A DNA stretch of 39,957 nucleotides from Collinsella sp. (GTDB taxonomy: Bacteria; Actinomycetota; Coriobacteriia; Coriobacteriales; Coriobacteriaceae): the NCBI GenBank assembly GCA_019414545.1, contig DXLV01000016.1, forward strand, positions 1 to 39,957, given 5' to 3'. The position numbers and the translations under genes are program-made. The notes under the pieces were generated by a model, which did not search any database, had not been told where the DNA came from, and saw only the letters and a program-made list of their open reading frames with translations. Positions 1 to 7,710 of the stretch are shown in pieces (position 1 is the stretch's first letter; each line of letters starts with the position of its first letter).

Positions 1-67
1 GGCCAGCCCGTGGGAGGCCAGGGCGCCGCTGACCGGTGGACGGCACCGAGCCGTCATCGAACTGAAG
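1..67. other. unresolved end of an upstream transcription unit
   Basis: These bases lie before a strong terminator, so they are probably the 3' end of a gene or transcript that begins outside the window. None of the three forward frames gives a tail I recognise, and one frame reads straight through the terminator. I cannot say whether it is coding. Confidence 0.3.
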
Positions 68-69
68 AA

Positions 70-98
70 GGGGGAGGCCTCGCGGCCTCCCCCTTTTT
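70..98 (+). terminator. rho-independent terminator before acpS
   Basis: A perfect 10-bp stem (GGGGGAGGCC with GGCCTCCCCC) closes a TCGC tetraloop and is followed by five T residues. It ends the transcript coming from outside the window and separates it from the acpS operon. Confidence 0.9.
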
Positions 99-111
99 GC
101 GTTAACGGGTT

Positions 112-177
112 TTGTCTCACATAGTAGCTGTGTTTTATAACCCTCGTTTGTCGCATCTTCTGTGAACGGGCTACAAT
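112..177 (+). promoter_or_regulatory. two possible tandem promoters of the acpS operon
   Basis: One promoter-like pair is TTGTCT (112-117) with TATAAC (136-141), spaced 18 bp. A second is TTGTCG (148-153) with TACAAT (172-177), also spaced 18 bp. Both lie between the upstream terminator and acpS. The assignment rests on consensus match only. Confidence 0.5.
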
Positions 178-206
178 AACTTAGTCTGTGCGATATGGAG
201 GTGAAC

Positions 207-746
207 ATGGCTGAAGCTGGTATCGGCGTTGATATCGTCGAGATTTCCCGTATGAAATCAATTCTTGAAAAGACGCCGTCGTTTGCTCGGCGTGTGTTTA
301 CCGAAGAAGAGCGTGCGTATTGCGACGCATCATCGCGTCCCGCTGCTCACTATGCGAGCCGCTTTGCTTCGCGTGAGGCGGTGCTTAAAGCTCTTGGCAC
401 GGGTTTTAGTCAAGGCGTGGGTCGCAAGGATGTTTCGGTAACGCGTGATAAACTCGGCAAACCGAAGGCTCTGCTTTCTGGTCGTGCTCTCGAAATCGCC
501 CAGGATTTGGGTGTTGTCGAGGTCGCTCTTTCTATTACCCTTACGGGTGACTTGGCTGTCGCTAATGCCATTGCAATCACCGAGGATGCTCGACCTAAGC
601 CTAAGGAAGAAAAGGTGAGCAACAAGAAACGCGTTGCGCAGACATTTAAAGAGGCTCGCTCTGTTTTAGATGAGCTTGAGCAGCTGCAGAATTCAGCATT
701 GACGGAGCACTTGGGCGATGCTTCGCAAGATACGCTAGGAGCATAG
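207..746 (+). CDS. acpS: holo-[acyl-carrier-protein] synthase with C-terminal extension
   Basis: AcpS transfers the 4'-phosphopantetheine arm of CoA to a serine of apo-ACP, switching on fatty-acid synthesis in the cytoplasm. Family hallmarks are GVDIVEISR near the start, with metal ligand Asp9, and FASREAVLKALGTGF, with Glu57. The ATG at 207 is preferred over the in-frame ATG at 195: a GGAGGTG Shine-Dalgarno at 197-203 lies just upstream of 207 and would be inside the gene if 195 were used. The protein is 179 residues, against about 120-130 for usual AcpS. The extra tail, from about residue 130, is charged and helix-prone and matches nothing I know. It is the first gene of a tight operon; its stop is followed directly by the nnr ATG. 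Confidence 0.9.
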   Translation: MAEAGIGVDIVEISRMKSILEKTPSFARRVFTEEERAYCDASSRPAAHYASRFASREAVLKALGTGFSQGVGRKDVSVTRDKLGKPKALLSGRALEIAQDLGVVEVALSITLTGDLAVANAIAITEDARPKPKEEKVSNKKRVAQTFKEARSVLDELEQLQNSALTEHLGDASQDTLGA

Positions 747-2363
747 ATGAAACCGGTTTTGAGTACCGAAGAAGTCGTTCGTCTCGAGGATATCATCGAA
801 CGCGAAGGGACTTCGAAGGCCGAGCTTATGGAGTTAGCGGGTGAGTTTGCCGCCAACGAGGTCTTGAAGCTCAATCCCGATCGGGTTCTCGTTCTGGTCG
901 GTTTTGGTAATAATGGCGGCGACGGTTGGGTTGCCGCCGATATCCTGAGCCACAAGGGTGTGGACGTGGATATCGTTTCTCCGGTTGAGCCGGATGAGAT
1001 TCCTGCTGCTTTGGCACGTCATGTTGCTCGTCGAACTGCCGGCCGCGATGTGCACGTTTGCGTCGGTCCCTCGCGTGACGAACTCGAGGTTTTGATCGAT
1101 AAGGCGGATGTTGTTGTCGATGCCATTTTTGGTACCGGTTTCCACGGGAATCTGCGTGCGCCGTTCTCCATTTGGATTCCTACGGTCAATGAATGCGCCG
1201 ATTGTGTCGTATCCATTGATGTCCCCTCGGGCCTGAATGCAGAGACGGGCGTTGTTGATGACGACTGCATTCGTGCCGAGCGCACGGTGACGATGATTGC
1301 GCCCAAGATTGGCCTGTATAGCGCTGATGGCCCTGAGTATGCTGGCGATTTGATCTGCGGCAATCTTTACGACCGTCTTGACGAAGTCATCGATGATGTC
1401 GACCACGCCGCCGAGATTGTCGAGCCCGGTGACTTAGTTGATTACTTTGCTCCGCTACCATCGAATATCGATAAGTATTCCCGTGGCTCTGTGCTTATTG
1501 TCGCCGGATCGGCGCAATATCCTGGTGCTGCCATTATGGCGGCCAAGTCTGCAGCTCGCGCGGGTGCTGGTTACGTGGCGGTCGCGGCTCCTGATGCCTG
1601 CGCCAATCTTATTCGCATGGCACTTCCTTCGATTCCCGTCTTTGCTATTCCGTCTGATTCCCGCGGCTCCTTTGGCGCCGCTGCGCGCATGACGGTGTGC
1701 GAGATCGCAAAGAAGTACAGCTGCGTACTGTGCGGTCCCGGTATGACGACGTCTGCTGGCGCTATGCAGGTGGTTTCGGGCTTGCTCGAGCTTGATGTAC
1801 CGCTAATTTTGGACGCCGATGCACTCAACTGCCTTGCTAAGATTGCCATTGACGGTATTGATAGTAACCCCGAGATGTATCGTCGTGAGCAGCCGTTGGT
1901 TATGACGCCGCACTATCGTGAGCTTTCGCGTTTGGTTGCCGGTGACGAGGTGAACGACCTTGGTACCGCGATTGCAGCTGCGCAGAAGGTTGTCTGGGCT
2001 GCAGGCTCCGACAATCTGGTGGTCATAGCCAAGGGGCCGACGACGGCTATCTGTGGCGTTGAGCGCGTGCTGCTGCCACTCTCGGGTCCGGCTTCTCTGG
2101 CAACTGCCGGTTCTGGTGATGTTCTCGCGGGTATTTTGGCCGGCACGCTTGCCACCATGCGCGACGAGATGGATCGTTGGGAGCTGCTGTATTCGTACGC
2201 CGTCGCACTTCACAGCTACGCCGGTTTTGCCGCGGCGACGGAGTATGGTGAGAAGAGCGTTATCGCGACCGATCTTATCGACTTGATCGGTCCTGCCATG
2301 GAGCTGGCGGCAAAGGATGCGCTCGAAGATCTGGGAATCATGGACGAAGGGTCGGATGACTAA
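747..2363 (+). CDS. nnr: bifunctional NAD(P)H-hydrate epimerase / ADP-dependent dehydratase
   Basis: Nnr repairs damaged NADH and NADPH. The N-terminal half (about residues 1-215, YjeF_N) epimerises the R form of NAD(P)H hydrate. The C-terminal half (about 225-530, ribokinase-like YjeF_C) dehydrates the S form using ADP. Visible motifs are GFGNNGGDGW in the epimerase, and GPGMTTS, KGPTTAI and TAGSGDVLAGILAG in the kinase-like domain. The length of 538 residues fits the fused bacterial form. The start codon abuts the acpS stop, with an AGGAGC ribosome site inside the end of acpS, so translation is probably coupled. alr follows after 2 bp. Confidence 0.95.
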   Translation: MKPVLSTEEVVRLEDIIEREGTSKAELMELAGEFAANEVLKLNPDRVLVLVGFGNNGGDGWVAADILSHKGVDVDIVSPVEPDEIPAALARHVARRTAGRDVHVCVGPSRDELEVLIDKADVVVDAIFGTGFHGNLRAPFSIWIPTVNECADCVVSIDVPSGLNAETGVVDDDCIRAERTVTMIAPKIGLYSADGPEYAGDLICGNLYDRLDEVIDDVDHAAEIVEPGDLVDYFAPLPSNIDKYSRGSVLIVAGSAQYPGAAIMAAKSAARAGAGYVAVAAPDACANLIRMALPSIPVFAIPSDSRGSFGAAARMTVCEIAKKYSCVLCGPGMTTSAGAMQVVSGLLELDVPLILDADALNCLAKIAIDGIDSNPEMYRREQPLVMTPHYRELSRLVAGDEVNDLGTAIAAAQKVVWAAGSDNLVVIAKGPTTAICGVERVLLPLSGPASLATAGSGDVLAGILAGTLATMRDEMDRWELLYSYAVALHSYAGFAAATEYGEKSVIATDLIDLIGPAMELAAKDALEDLGIMDEGSDD

Positions 2364-2365
2364 TC

Positions 2366-3511
2366 ATGAATAAAGCCGATTTGACGCGCTGGTCCTGGGT
2401 CGAGATCGACCGCGGGGCGCTCCGTCGCAACACGAGAGCCTATAAGAACTTGTTGAATCCGCGTCAGCGCCTGTGCTGCGTGGTCAAGGCCGATGCTTAT
2501 GGTCATGGAGCTGTTGAGTGCGCTAAGATCATGTATTCGGCTGGTGCCGACATGTTTGCCGTGGCGACGGTCAACGAGGGCGTTGGGCTCCGTCAGGGCG
2601 GAATTACTAAGTCCATCCTGATTCTAAGCGAGCCGCCTATCGAGGCTATTCCTGCATTGCTCGAGTTCGATATCATGCCCTCGGTCTATACGTCCGATTT
2701 TGCTCTCGCGTATGGCGAATGCGCCGTCGCGGCGGGCAAGGTGGGCAAGTACCATCTTGCCATCGAGACGGGCATGAATCGTATCGGCGTTCACTACACA
2801 CAGGTGCTCGACTTTGTCCGCGGCATCAGCTTCCATCGCGGTATTCAGTGCGACGGCGTATTTACGCACTTTGCCACGGCCGATGAACCTTCGGGTTGGG
2901 ACTACAAGCTGCAGTGCCAGCGTTTTACCGAGGCCGTTCAGGCCATTAAGGACGCAGGTTTTGAATGCGGTATCGTGCATTGTGCCAATACGCCATCCTC
3001 GATGCTCGATTCTTCAATGCACTTTGACATGATTCGTGCCGGCATCGGTTTGTATGGTCTGCAGCCATGTGAGCTGAGTGGTCGCGTGATGCAGCTTGAT
3101 CCCGTCATGAGCGTCCACGCGCGTGTGACGCGCGTGGCGCATCCTGCGATGGGCGAGGGCGTGGGCTACGGCTTTACCTACCGCGTACCGCGCACGCGCG
3201 TTCAGGTCTGCACCCTTCCGATCGGTTATGCCGATGGCCTTTCGCGTACGCTTTCCAATCGTATGGACGTGCTGTATCGCGGCGAGCGTGTGCGTCAGGT
3301 GGGCAATATCTGCATGGACCAGTTTATGGTCGCCATTCAGTCCAACCCGGCGCATGAGATTCCCGAGGCCGAGTATGGTGACGAGATGATCATTGTCGGC
3401 CGCGATGGAGATGCCGAGATTACCATGGACGAGATGGCGCGCCTACGCGGCACGATTAACTACGAGGTCGCTTGCGGCTTTGGTATGCGTCTCGACAAGG
3501 TCTACGTGTAG
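2366..3511 (+). CDS. alr: alanine racemase
   Basis: This PLP enzyme interconverts L- and D-alanine and supplies D-Ala for peptidoglycan. The PLP lysine is Lys41 in VVKADAYGHGA, and the second catalytic base is the tyrosine of GVGYGFTYR near residue 268. The motifs LPIGYADGLSR and GNICMDQFMV complete the fold type III signature. At 381 residues it has normal length. It is the third gene of the operon, starting 2 bp after the nnr stop. A neighbourhood of acpS, nnr, alr and tsaE is common in bacteria and supports the assignment. Confidence 0.96.
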   Translation: MNKADLTRWSWVEIDRGALRRNTRAYKNLLNPRQRLCCVVKADAYGHGAVECAKIMYSAGADMFAVATVNEGVGLRQGGITKSILILSEPPIEAIPALLEFDIMPSVYTSDFALAYGECAVAAGKVGKYHLAIETGMNRIGVHYTQVLDFVRGISFHRGIQCDGVFTHFATADEPSGWDYKLQCQRFTEAVQAIKDAGFECGIVHCANTPSSMLDSSMHFDMIRAGIGLYGLQPCELSGRVMQLDPVMSVHARVTRVAHPAMGEGVGYGFTYRVPRTRVQVCTLPIGYADGLSRTLSNRMDVLYRGERVRQVGNICMDQFMVAIQSNPAHEIPEAEYGDEMIIVGRDGDAEITMDEMARLRGTINYEVACGFGMRLDKVYV

Positions 3512-3519
3512 GAGTCGCT

Positions 3520-4140
3520 ATGGGCGTCATGCACATCCCCGGCCATAGCCATCAGGCGCCGCGTGAGGTCGCACTCGAGGAGATCGAGGCCGTTCTGGGC
3601 GATTGTCACCTTTGCCAGCTTTACCAGTCGCGCCATAACATCGTGTTTGGCGTGGGAAACCCCCACGCTCGCGTGATGTTTATTGGCGAGGCGCCGGGCC
3701 GCAATGAGGATTTGCAGGGCGAGCCCTTTGTGGGGGCGGCAGGCGAGGACCTCAACGGCATTTTGTCGCTGGCGGGGCTCAAACGCGAAGACGTCTACAT
3801 TGCCAACGTGCTTAAGTGCCGCCCGCCGGGAAACCGCAATCCGCGTCCCGAGGAAGTGCTGGCTTGCTCACCGTTTTTGCGCGAGCAGATTCGAAGCATC
3901 TGGCCCGATATCATCGTGACGCTCGGCAACCCCGCAACGCACTTTGTGCTCAAGACCGAGATCGGCATTACCAAGCTGCGCGGCAGGTTCCATCAGATGG
4001 GGCACTTTGTGGTGATGCCCACGTTCCATCCGGCAGCGGCGCTGCGCAATCCGGCGTGGCAGGAGCTGCTGGAGGAAGACTTTAAGATGCTGGGCGACTA
4101 TCTGGAGCGACATCCCGCGCCAGAGGACGCCTCGGAATAA
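3520..4140 (+). CDS. family 4 uracil-DNA glycosylase (Fe-S)
   Basis: The enzyme removes uracil from DNA at the start of base excision repair. Family 4 signatures are clear: GEAPGRNEDLQGEPFVGAAG at residues 56-75 for the active site, and FHPAA near the C-terminus. Four cysteines at 29, 32, 100 and 116 fit the known [4Fe-4S] ligands (CHLC, LKC and ACSPF contexts). The frame is open from 3472, but ATG 3520 is chosen because AGGAG lies at 3510-3514 and an earlier start would overlap alr. The protein is 206 residues. It is in the same operon as alr and tsaE. Confidence 0.92.
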   Translation: MGVMHIPGHSHQAPREVALEEIEAVLGDCHLCQLYQSRHNIVFGVGNPHARVMFIGEAPGRNEDLQGEPFVGAAGEDLNGILSLAGLKREDVYIANVLKCRPPGNRNPRPEEVLACSPFLREQIRSIWPDIIVTLGNPATHFVLKTEIGITKLRGRFHQMGHFVVMPTFHPAAALRNPAWQELLEEDFKMLGDYLERHPAPEDASE

Positions 4141-4152
4141 TAAGGAGCATAT

Positions 4153-4659
4153 ATGTCCCTGGAGCGCCTGGGGGTAGGTACTTATAAAACGACTTGCGCT
4201 GCCGATACGGAGTACTTTGGCGAGCTAATTGCACCGTGCCTTGAGGACGGCGATGTGCTCATCCTGACCGGTGGCCTGGGAGTGGGCAAAACTCACTTTA
4301 CCAAGGGCGTCTCGCGCGGGCTGGGCGATGGGCATATGGTTACGAGCCCTACGTTCGCGCTCATGGCCGTTCACGATCAAGGTCGTATTCCGCTGTTTCA
4401 CTTTGATCTATACCGCCTGGAGCATGCCTACGAGCTCGAGGATACGGGCATTTTCGATGTGCTGGGCTATGAGGGTGCTTGCCTGCTGGAATGGGGCGAA
4501 CAATTCCAGGACGAGCTGACGGATGAGTATCTTTCGGTGACGCTCAAGCGTGATGAGGGCGACAGCGATGTGCGAACGATAACGCTTGAGGCGCACGGTG
4601 ACCGCGCAATGGAGCTTTCCCATTTGATTGATAAGGCTGTACAAGATGAGCTTGCATAA
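4153..4659 (+). CDS. tsaE: tRNA threonylcarbamoyladenosine ATPase TsaE
   Basis: TsaE is the ATPase of the complex that makes the t6A modification at position 37 of ANN-decoding tRNAs. A Walker A motif GGLGVGKT spans residues 40-47, and the family signature HFDLYRLEHAYELEDTGIFD follows, with LLEWGEQF after it. The length is 168 residues. An AAGGAG site precedes the ATG. The 3' end overlaps the tsaB-rimI-tsaD fusion by 14 bp, so TsaE and its partners are made from one message. Confidence 0.95.
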   Translation: MSLERLGVGTYKTTCAADTEYFGELIAPCLEDGDVLILTGGLGVGKTHFTKGVSRGLGDGHMVTSPTFALMAVHDQGRIPLFHFDLYRLEHAYELEDTGIFDVLGYEGACLLEWGEQFQDELTDEYLSVTLKRDEGDSDVRTITLEAHGDRAMELSHLIDKAVQDELA

Positions 4660-7030
4660 CGACAACGCGCTGGTGGTGGCGCTCGATACCTCGACCGACA
4701 TGCTTGCCTGCGCGGCAAGCTGGATTGATGGGCAGACGGGCGAGACGAAGCTCGTGAGTGGCGACCACATGTGTCGCCGTCACGCCAACGTTGAGCTCGT
4801 GAATACCGTTGATGGCGTGCTGGCTCAAGCCGGTCTGGATCGCAGCGATGTTGGTTGCTACGTGGTCGGCCGCGGCCCGGGGTCATTTACGGGTGTGCGC
4901 ATCGGCATCTCCACTGCCAAGGGCCTCGCGCGTGGTGCCAATGTTCCGCTGCTGGGTGTGTCGACGCTTGACGCTTGCGCTTGGACGGCGTGGAAGGCTG
5001 GCGTGCGCGGCAAGCTTGGTATCTTGGCCGATGCTATGCGTGGTGAGGTATATCCGGCGCTGTATATGCTGGTCGATGAGGGTCCCGAGCGTCAATTTGA
5101 GCGCGAGCACGTGGTCAAGGCCGCCGTGGCGCTCGATGAGTGGCGCCAAGCAGCGGACTGGGACCAGGTTCAGCTGACCGGTGACGGTCTCGTGCGCTAT
5201 GGCAAGCTGCTGGGTGAGGACGAGGCCGCCCGCTGCGTGGAGCGCGACCTGTGGTGGCCTTCGGGCGAGGGCTTGCTGCTCGCGCACGCTGCGGGTGGCG
5301 GCGATCCGGCTCGCGTCCTGCCGATTTACACGCGCCTTTCGGATGCCGAGGAAAACGAGCGCAAGCGTCTTGGTCTTGCTGAGAGTGCACAGAGCGAAAT
5401 TACGGGCGTTGCCGATGAGCTCGCCGGTCGTCATCTGCAGTTCCGTCCCATGGGCGCGGCGGATGCCGAGGGCGCGAGCGCGCTAGAGGCTGCCTGCTTT
5501 GAAGGTGCCGGACACGAGGCGTGGACGCCGGGCATGTTCCTGTCCGAACTGGGCGAGGACGTCGCTGCGCCGCGTAGTTGGTGGGTGGCACACGACGACG
5601 GCAAGCTGCTGGGCCTTGCCGGCGGTATGGTCGTGGACGGTGATGTGCAGATTCTGGATGTCGCCGTCGACCCGGCACATCGCCGTGAGGGCATTGCCCG
5701 CAAGCTGCTGTCGCATGTGAGCTATGATGCCCAGATGCTCGGCTGCACCACGGCTTCGCTCGAGGTCGAGGACGGCAACGAGGGAGCGATCGCGCTTTAT
5801 AACGCTCTGGGCTTTACCGAGGCAGGACGGCGCCGCGGCTACTATGGTGCCGGCAAGGACGCCATCGTCATGACGGCTCCGCTGCCCCTGGTGCTTCCGG
5901 TCGACAATGCCTCGCCCGAGCCGACGGCGGCAGAGCAGCGCGTATGGCCGCTGCCTGCGCCTGGGCGCTCCGAGGGGGAACGTGCCGAAATTGAGCGCCG
6001 CCGCCTAGTGCTCGCTATCGAGAGTTCCTGCGACGAGACGGCCGTGGCGATTATCGATGCGGATGGCAATATGCTGGCCAACCAGGTGTCGACACAGATT
6101 GATTTTCACGCCCGCTTTGGCGGCGTGGTGCCCGAGATCGCCTCGCGCAAACACGTTGAGGTGATTGTGAGTGTCGTGGATGCGGCGCTCGAGGATGCCG
6201 CAGCATCGCTGGGCCTTACGGGCGGAGCCATTGCACCAAGTGAGCTTGCCGCCGTGGGCGTGACACAGGGTCCGGGCCTGGTGGGCGCCCTCGTGGTGGG
6301 CGTTGCCTTTGCCAAAGGCTTTGCCTACGCTGCCGGTAAGCCGCTCGTATGCGTCAACCATCTGGAGGGGCACCTGTTTGCCAACTTGCTGGCGCAGCCC
6401 GACCTCAAGCCGCCGTTCATCTTCACGCTTGTCTCGGGCGGGCACACCATGCTCGTGCACGTGAAGGCATGGGGCGACTACGAGGTACTTGGTGAGACAC
6501 TCGACGATGCTGTGGGCGAGGCCTTCGACAAGGTAGCCAAGGCGTTGGGTCTGGGCTATCCCGGTGGCCCCATCATCTCCAAGCTGGCCGAGACGGGCAA
6601 TCCCCGCGCGATCGATTTTCCTCGCGCGCTTAACAGCAGGGGGGACTATCGCTTCTCGCTTTCGGGTCTTAAAACGGCCGTGACGCTCTACATCGAGCAG
6701 GAGACCAAGGCCGGGCGCACGATTCACCTGCCCGATCTGGCGGCTTCGTTTGAGGCAGCTGTCTTTGACGTGCAGTACAAGAAGGCCAAAAACGCACTGC
6801 ACGCTACCGGATGCAAGGAATACTGCATCGGTGGCGGCGTCTCGGCCAACCCGCATCTGCGCGAGATGATGATCAAGAAGCTTGGGCGTCAGGGGATCCG
6901 CGTAACGGTGCCACCGCTTTCGGCGTGCACCGACAACGCCGCCATGATCGCAGAGGTTGCTCGCCGTAAATTCGACCGAGGAGAAATCTCGCCGTTCGAC
7001 GTCGATGCCGATCCGAACATGACGCTGTAG
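4646..7030 (+). CDS. tsaD: TsaB-RimI-TsaD triple fusion (t6A synthase and N-acetyltransferase)
   Basis: Three proteins are joined in one 794-residue chain. Residues 1-240 are TsaB, with GRGPGSFTGVRIG. Residues about 262-406 are a GNAT acetyltransferase of RimI type, with the acetyl-CoA loop HRREGIARKLL near 341 and ALYNALGF. Residues about 451-794 are TsaD, with LAIESSCDETA, the metal-binding NHLEGHLFA near 570, SGGHTMLVH, GGGVSANPHLR near 728 and CTDNAAMIA. TsaB/TsaD with TsaE make t6A; RimI acetylates the N-terminus of ribosomal protein S18 in E. coli. ATG 4646 inside the tsaE end is chosen over an in-frame TTG at 4628. A linker of about 45 residues (406-451) separates RimI and TsaD. The key TsaD residues look intact. 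Confidence 0.94.
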   Translation: MSLHNDNALVVALDTSTDMLACAASWIDGQTGETKLVSGDHMCRRHANVELVNTVDGVLAQAGLDRSDVGCYVVGRGPGSFTGVRIGISTAKGLARGANVPLLGVSTLDACAWTAWKAGVRGKLGILADAMRGEVYPALYMLVDEGPERQFEREHVVKAAVALDEWRQAADWDQVQLTGDGLVRYGKLLGEDEAARCVERDLWWPSGEGLLLAHAAGGGDPARVLPIYTRLSDAEENERKRLGLAESAQSEITGVADELAGRHLQFRPMGAADAEGASALEAACFEGAGHEAWTPGMFLSELGEDVAAPRSWWVAHDDGKLLGLAGGMVVDGDVQILDVAVDPAHRREGIARKLLSHVSYDAQMLGCTTASLEVEDGNEGAIALYNALGFTEAGRRRGYYGAGKDAIVMTAPLPLVLPVDNASPEPTAAEQRVWPLPAPGRSEGERAEIERRRLVLAIESSCDETAVAIIDADGNMLANQVSTQIDFHARFGGVVPEIASRKHVEVIVSVVDAALEDAAASLGLTGGAIAPSELAAVGVTQGPGLVGALVVGVAFAKGFAYAAGKPLVCVNHLEGHLFANLLAQPDLKPPFIFTLVSGGHTMLVHVKAWGDYEVLGETLDDAVGEAFDKVAKALGLGYPGGPIISKLAETGNPRAIDFPRALNSRGDYRFSLSGLKTAVTLYIEQETKAGRTIHLPDLAASFEAAVFDVQYKKAKNALHATGCKEYCIGGGVSANPHLREMMIKKLGRQGIRVTVPPLSACTDNAAMIAEVARRKFDRGEISPFDVDADPNMTL

Positions 7031-7034
7031 TCGC

Positions 7035-7072
7035 AAAGGTGCGATCCCCGGGCAGCGCCGGGGACCTTTCTG
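7035..7072 (+). terminator. terminator of the acpS-tsaD operon
   Basis: A TCCCCGG/CCGGGGA stem lies 15 bp after the tsaD stop, with outer AAAGGT/ACCTTT pairing and a short pyrimidine tail (CCTTTCT). It lacks a long T run, so termination strength is uncertain. Confidence 0.65.
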
Positions 7073-7174
7073 TATCGATATAGCTTCTGAGCTGGATCGG
7101 CGTCGACAACGTCCAGCAAGGTTAACAAGCCAGCGTCGAATTTCCGGCGTGCTTTAGCTGAAAGAAAAGATGGC

Positions 7175-7195
7175 ATGCGGAGCTTTGCTCCGCAT
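7175..7195. repeat. small perfect hairpin
   Basis: ATGCGGAGC and GCTCCGCAT flank a TTT loop, giving a 9-bp stem. It lies 11 bp before the large hairpin at 7207-7342. It may be part of that element's flank; no function is evident. Confidence 0.6.
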
Positions 7196-7206
7196 TTGGG
7201 ATGGGA

Positions 7207-7342
7207 GCCCCTCGGGAGCGGGCGGGCGTATACAAGGTTTATCGCGAGTTCCGCACGAGCCGGAGAGCACTTAATGTGCTCTCCGTGCGAGCAGGACTGT
7301 AGAGCAGGAAACCTTGTATACGCCCGCCCGCTCCCGAGGGGC
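7207..7342. repeat. long hairpin element, family A, copy 1
   Basis: Two perfect 34-bp arms (7207-7240 and 7309-7342) enclose a 68-nt centre. The centre begins ATCGCGAGTTCCGCACGA and ends GAGCAGGACTGTAGAGCAGG. It contains an inner stem GGAGAGCAC-TTAAT-GTGCTCTCC. The same centre occurs in opposite orientation at 12019-12087, inside arms of unrelated sequence. The inner stem differs there by paired changes that keep it closed. The element lies between tsaD and cstA and has no T tail, so it is not a simple terminator. Confidence 0.9.
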
Positions 7343-7440
7343 GTCTCTCATGCAAAAACTGTCGTGGGGTAAAGTCCGAGGTCAGTGGCGTTTTATACCG
7401 AGAATTTCAAAAAAAGGTGAAAATTCATTACAAATTTGCG

Positions 7441-7469
7441 TTGACTTTAGGTAACTAAAGTTTCATACT
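7441..7469 (+). promoter_or_regulatory. promoter of the cstA leader
   Basis: TTGACT (7441-7446) and CATACT (7464-7469) are spaced 17 bp, close to the housekeeping sigma consensus. The surrounding DNA is AT-rich for this genome. A transcript starting near 7477 would include the leader peptide and the attenuator-like hairpin before cstA. Confidence 0.65.
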
Positions 7470-7540
7470 CCTTTTCAACCACTGGGGGATGTGAACACGC
7501 ACGGATCGTTCACATCATGATTGAAGAGGATTTCTTAGAC

Positions 7541-7585
7541 ATGTTCACGCATCAGCTAAACATTATCAGCGTAGTAATTATCTGA
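7541..7585 (+). CDS. putative Ile/Val-rich leader peptide of cstA
   Basis: A 14-codon frame encodes MFTHQLNIISVVII and stops at 7583-7585. Six of the last seven residues are Ile or Val, which is typical of leader peptides in branched-chain amino-acid attenuators. GAAGAGGA at 7523-7530 could serve as ribosome site. An in-frame ATG at 7517 would add eight residues. Right after the stop, two mutually exclusive stems can form: 7588-7596 with 7604-7612, and 7608-7613 with 7620-7625. A terminator follows at 7639. The coding assignment is an inference from this arrangement. Confidence 0.5.
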   Translation: MFTHQLNIISVVII

Positions 7586-7638
7586 TGCGGGTTAGCACAT
7601 ACAGCTAGCCCGTACGATAACGGGCGGCTGATGAAGAT

Positions 7639-7676
7639 GAGGGCCGTCGAGCGCAACCGACGGCCCTCATTTTTTA
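7639..7676 (+). terminator. leader terminator (attenuator) before cstA
   Basis: GAGGGCCGTCG and CGACGGCCCTC form an 11-bp stem followed by ATTTTTT, a strong intrinsic terminator. It lies 35 bp before the cstA start, downstream of its promoter, so cstA expression must pass it. This is the geometry of transcription attenuation. Confidence 0.8.
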
Positions 7677-7710
7677 TGTCTAGGAAGTTCTTTTTAGAGG
7701 AGGAAATGTA

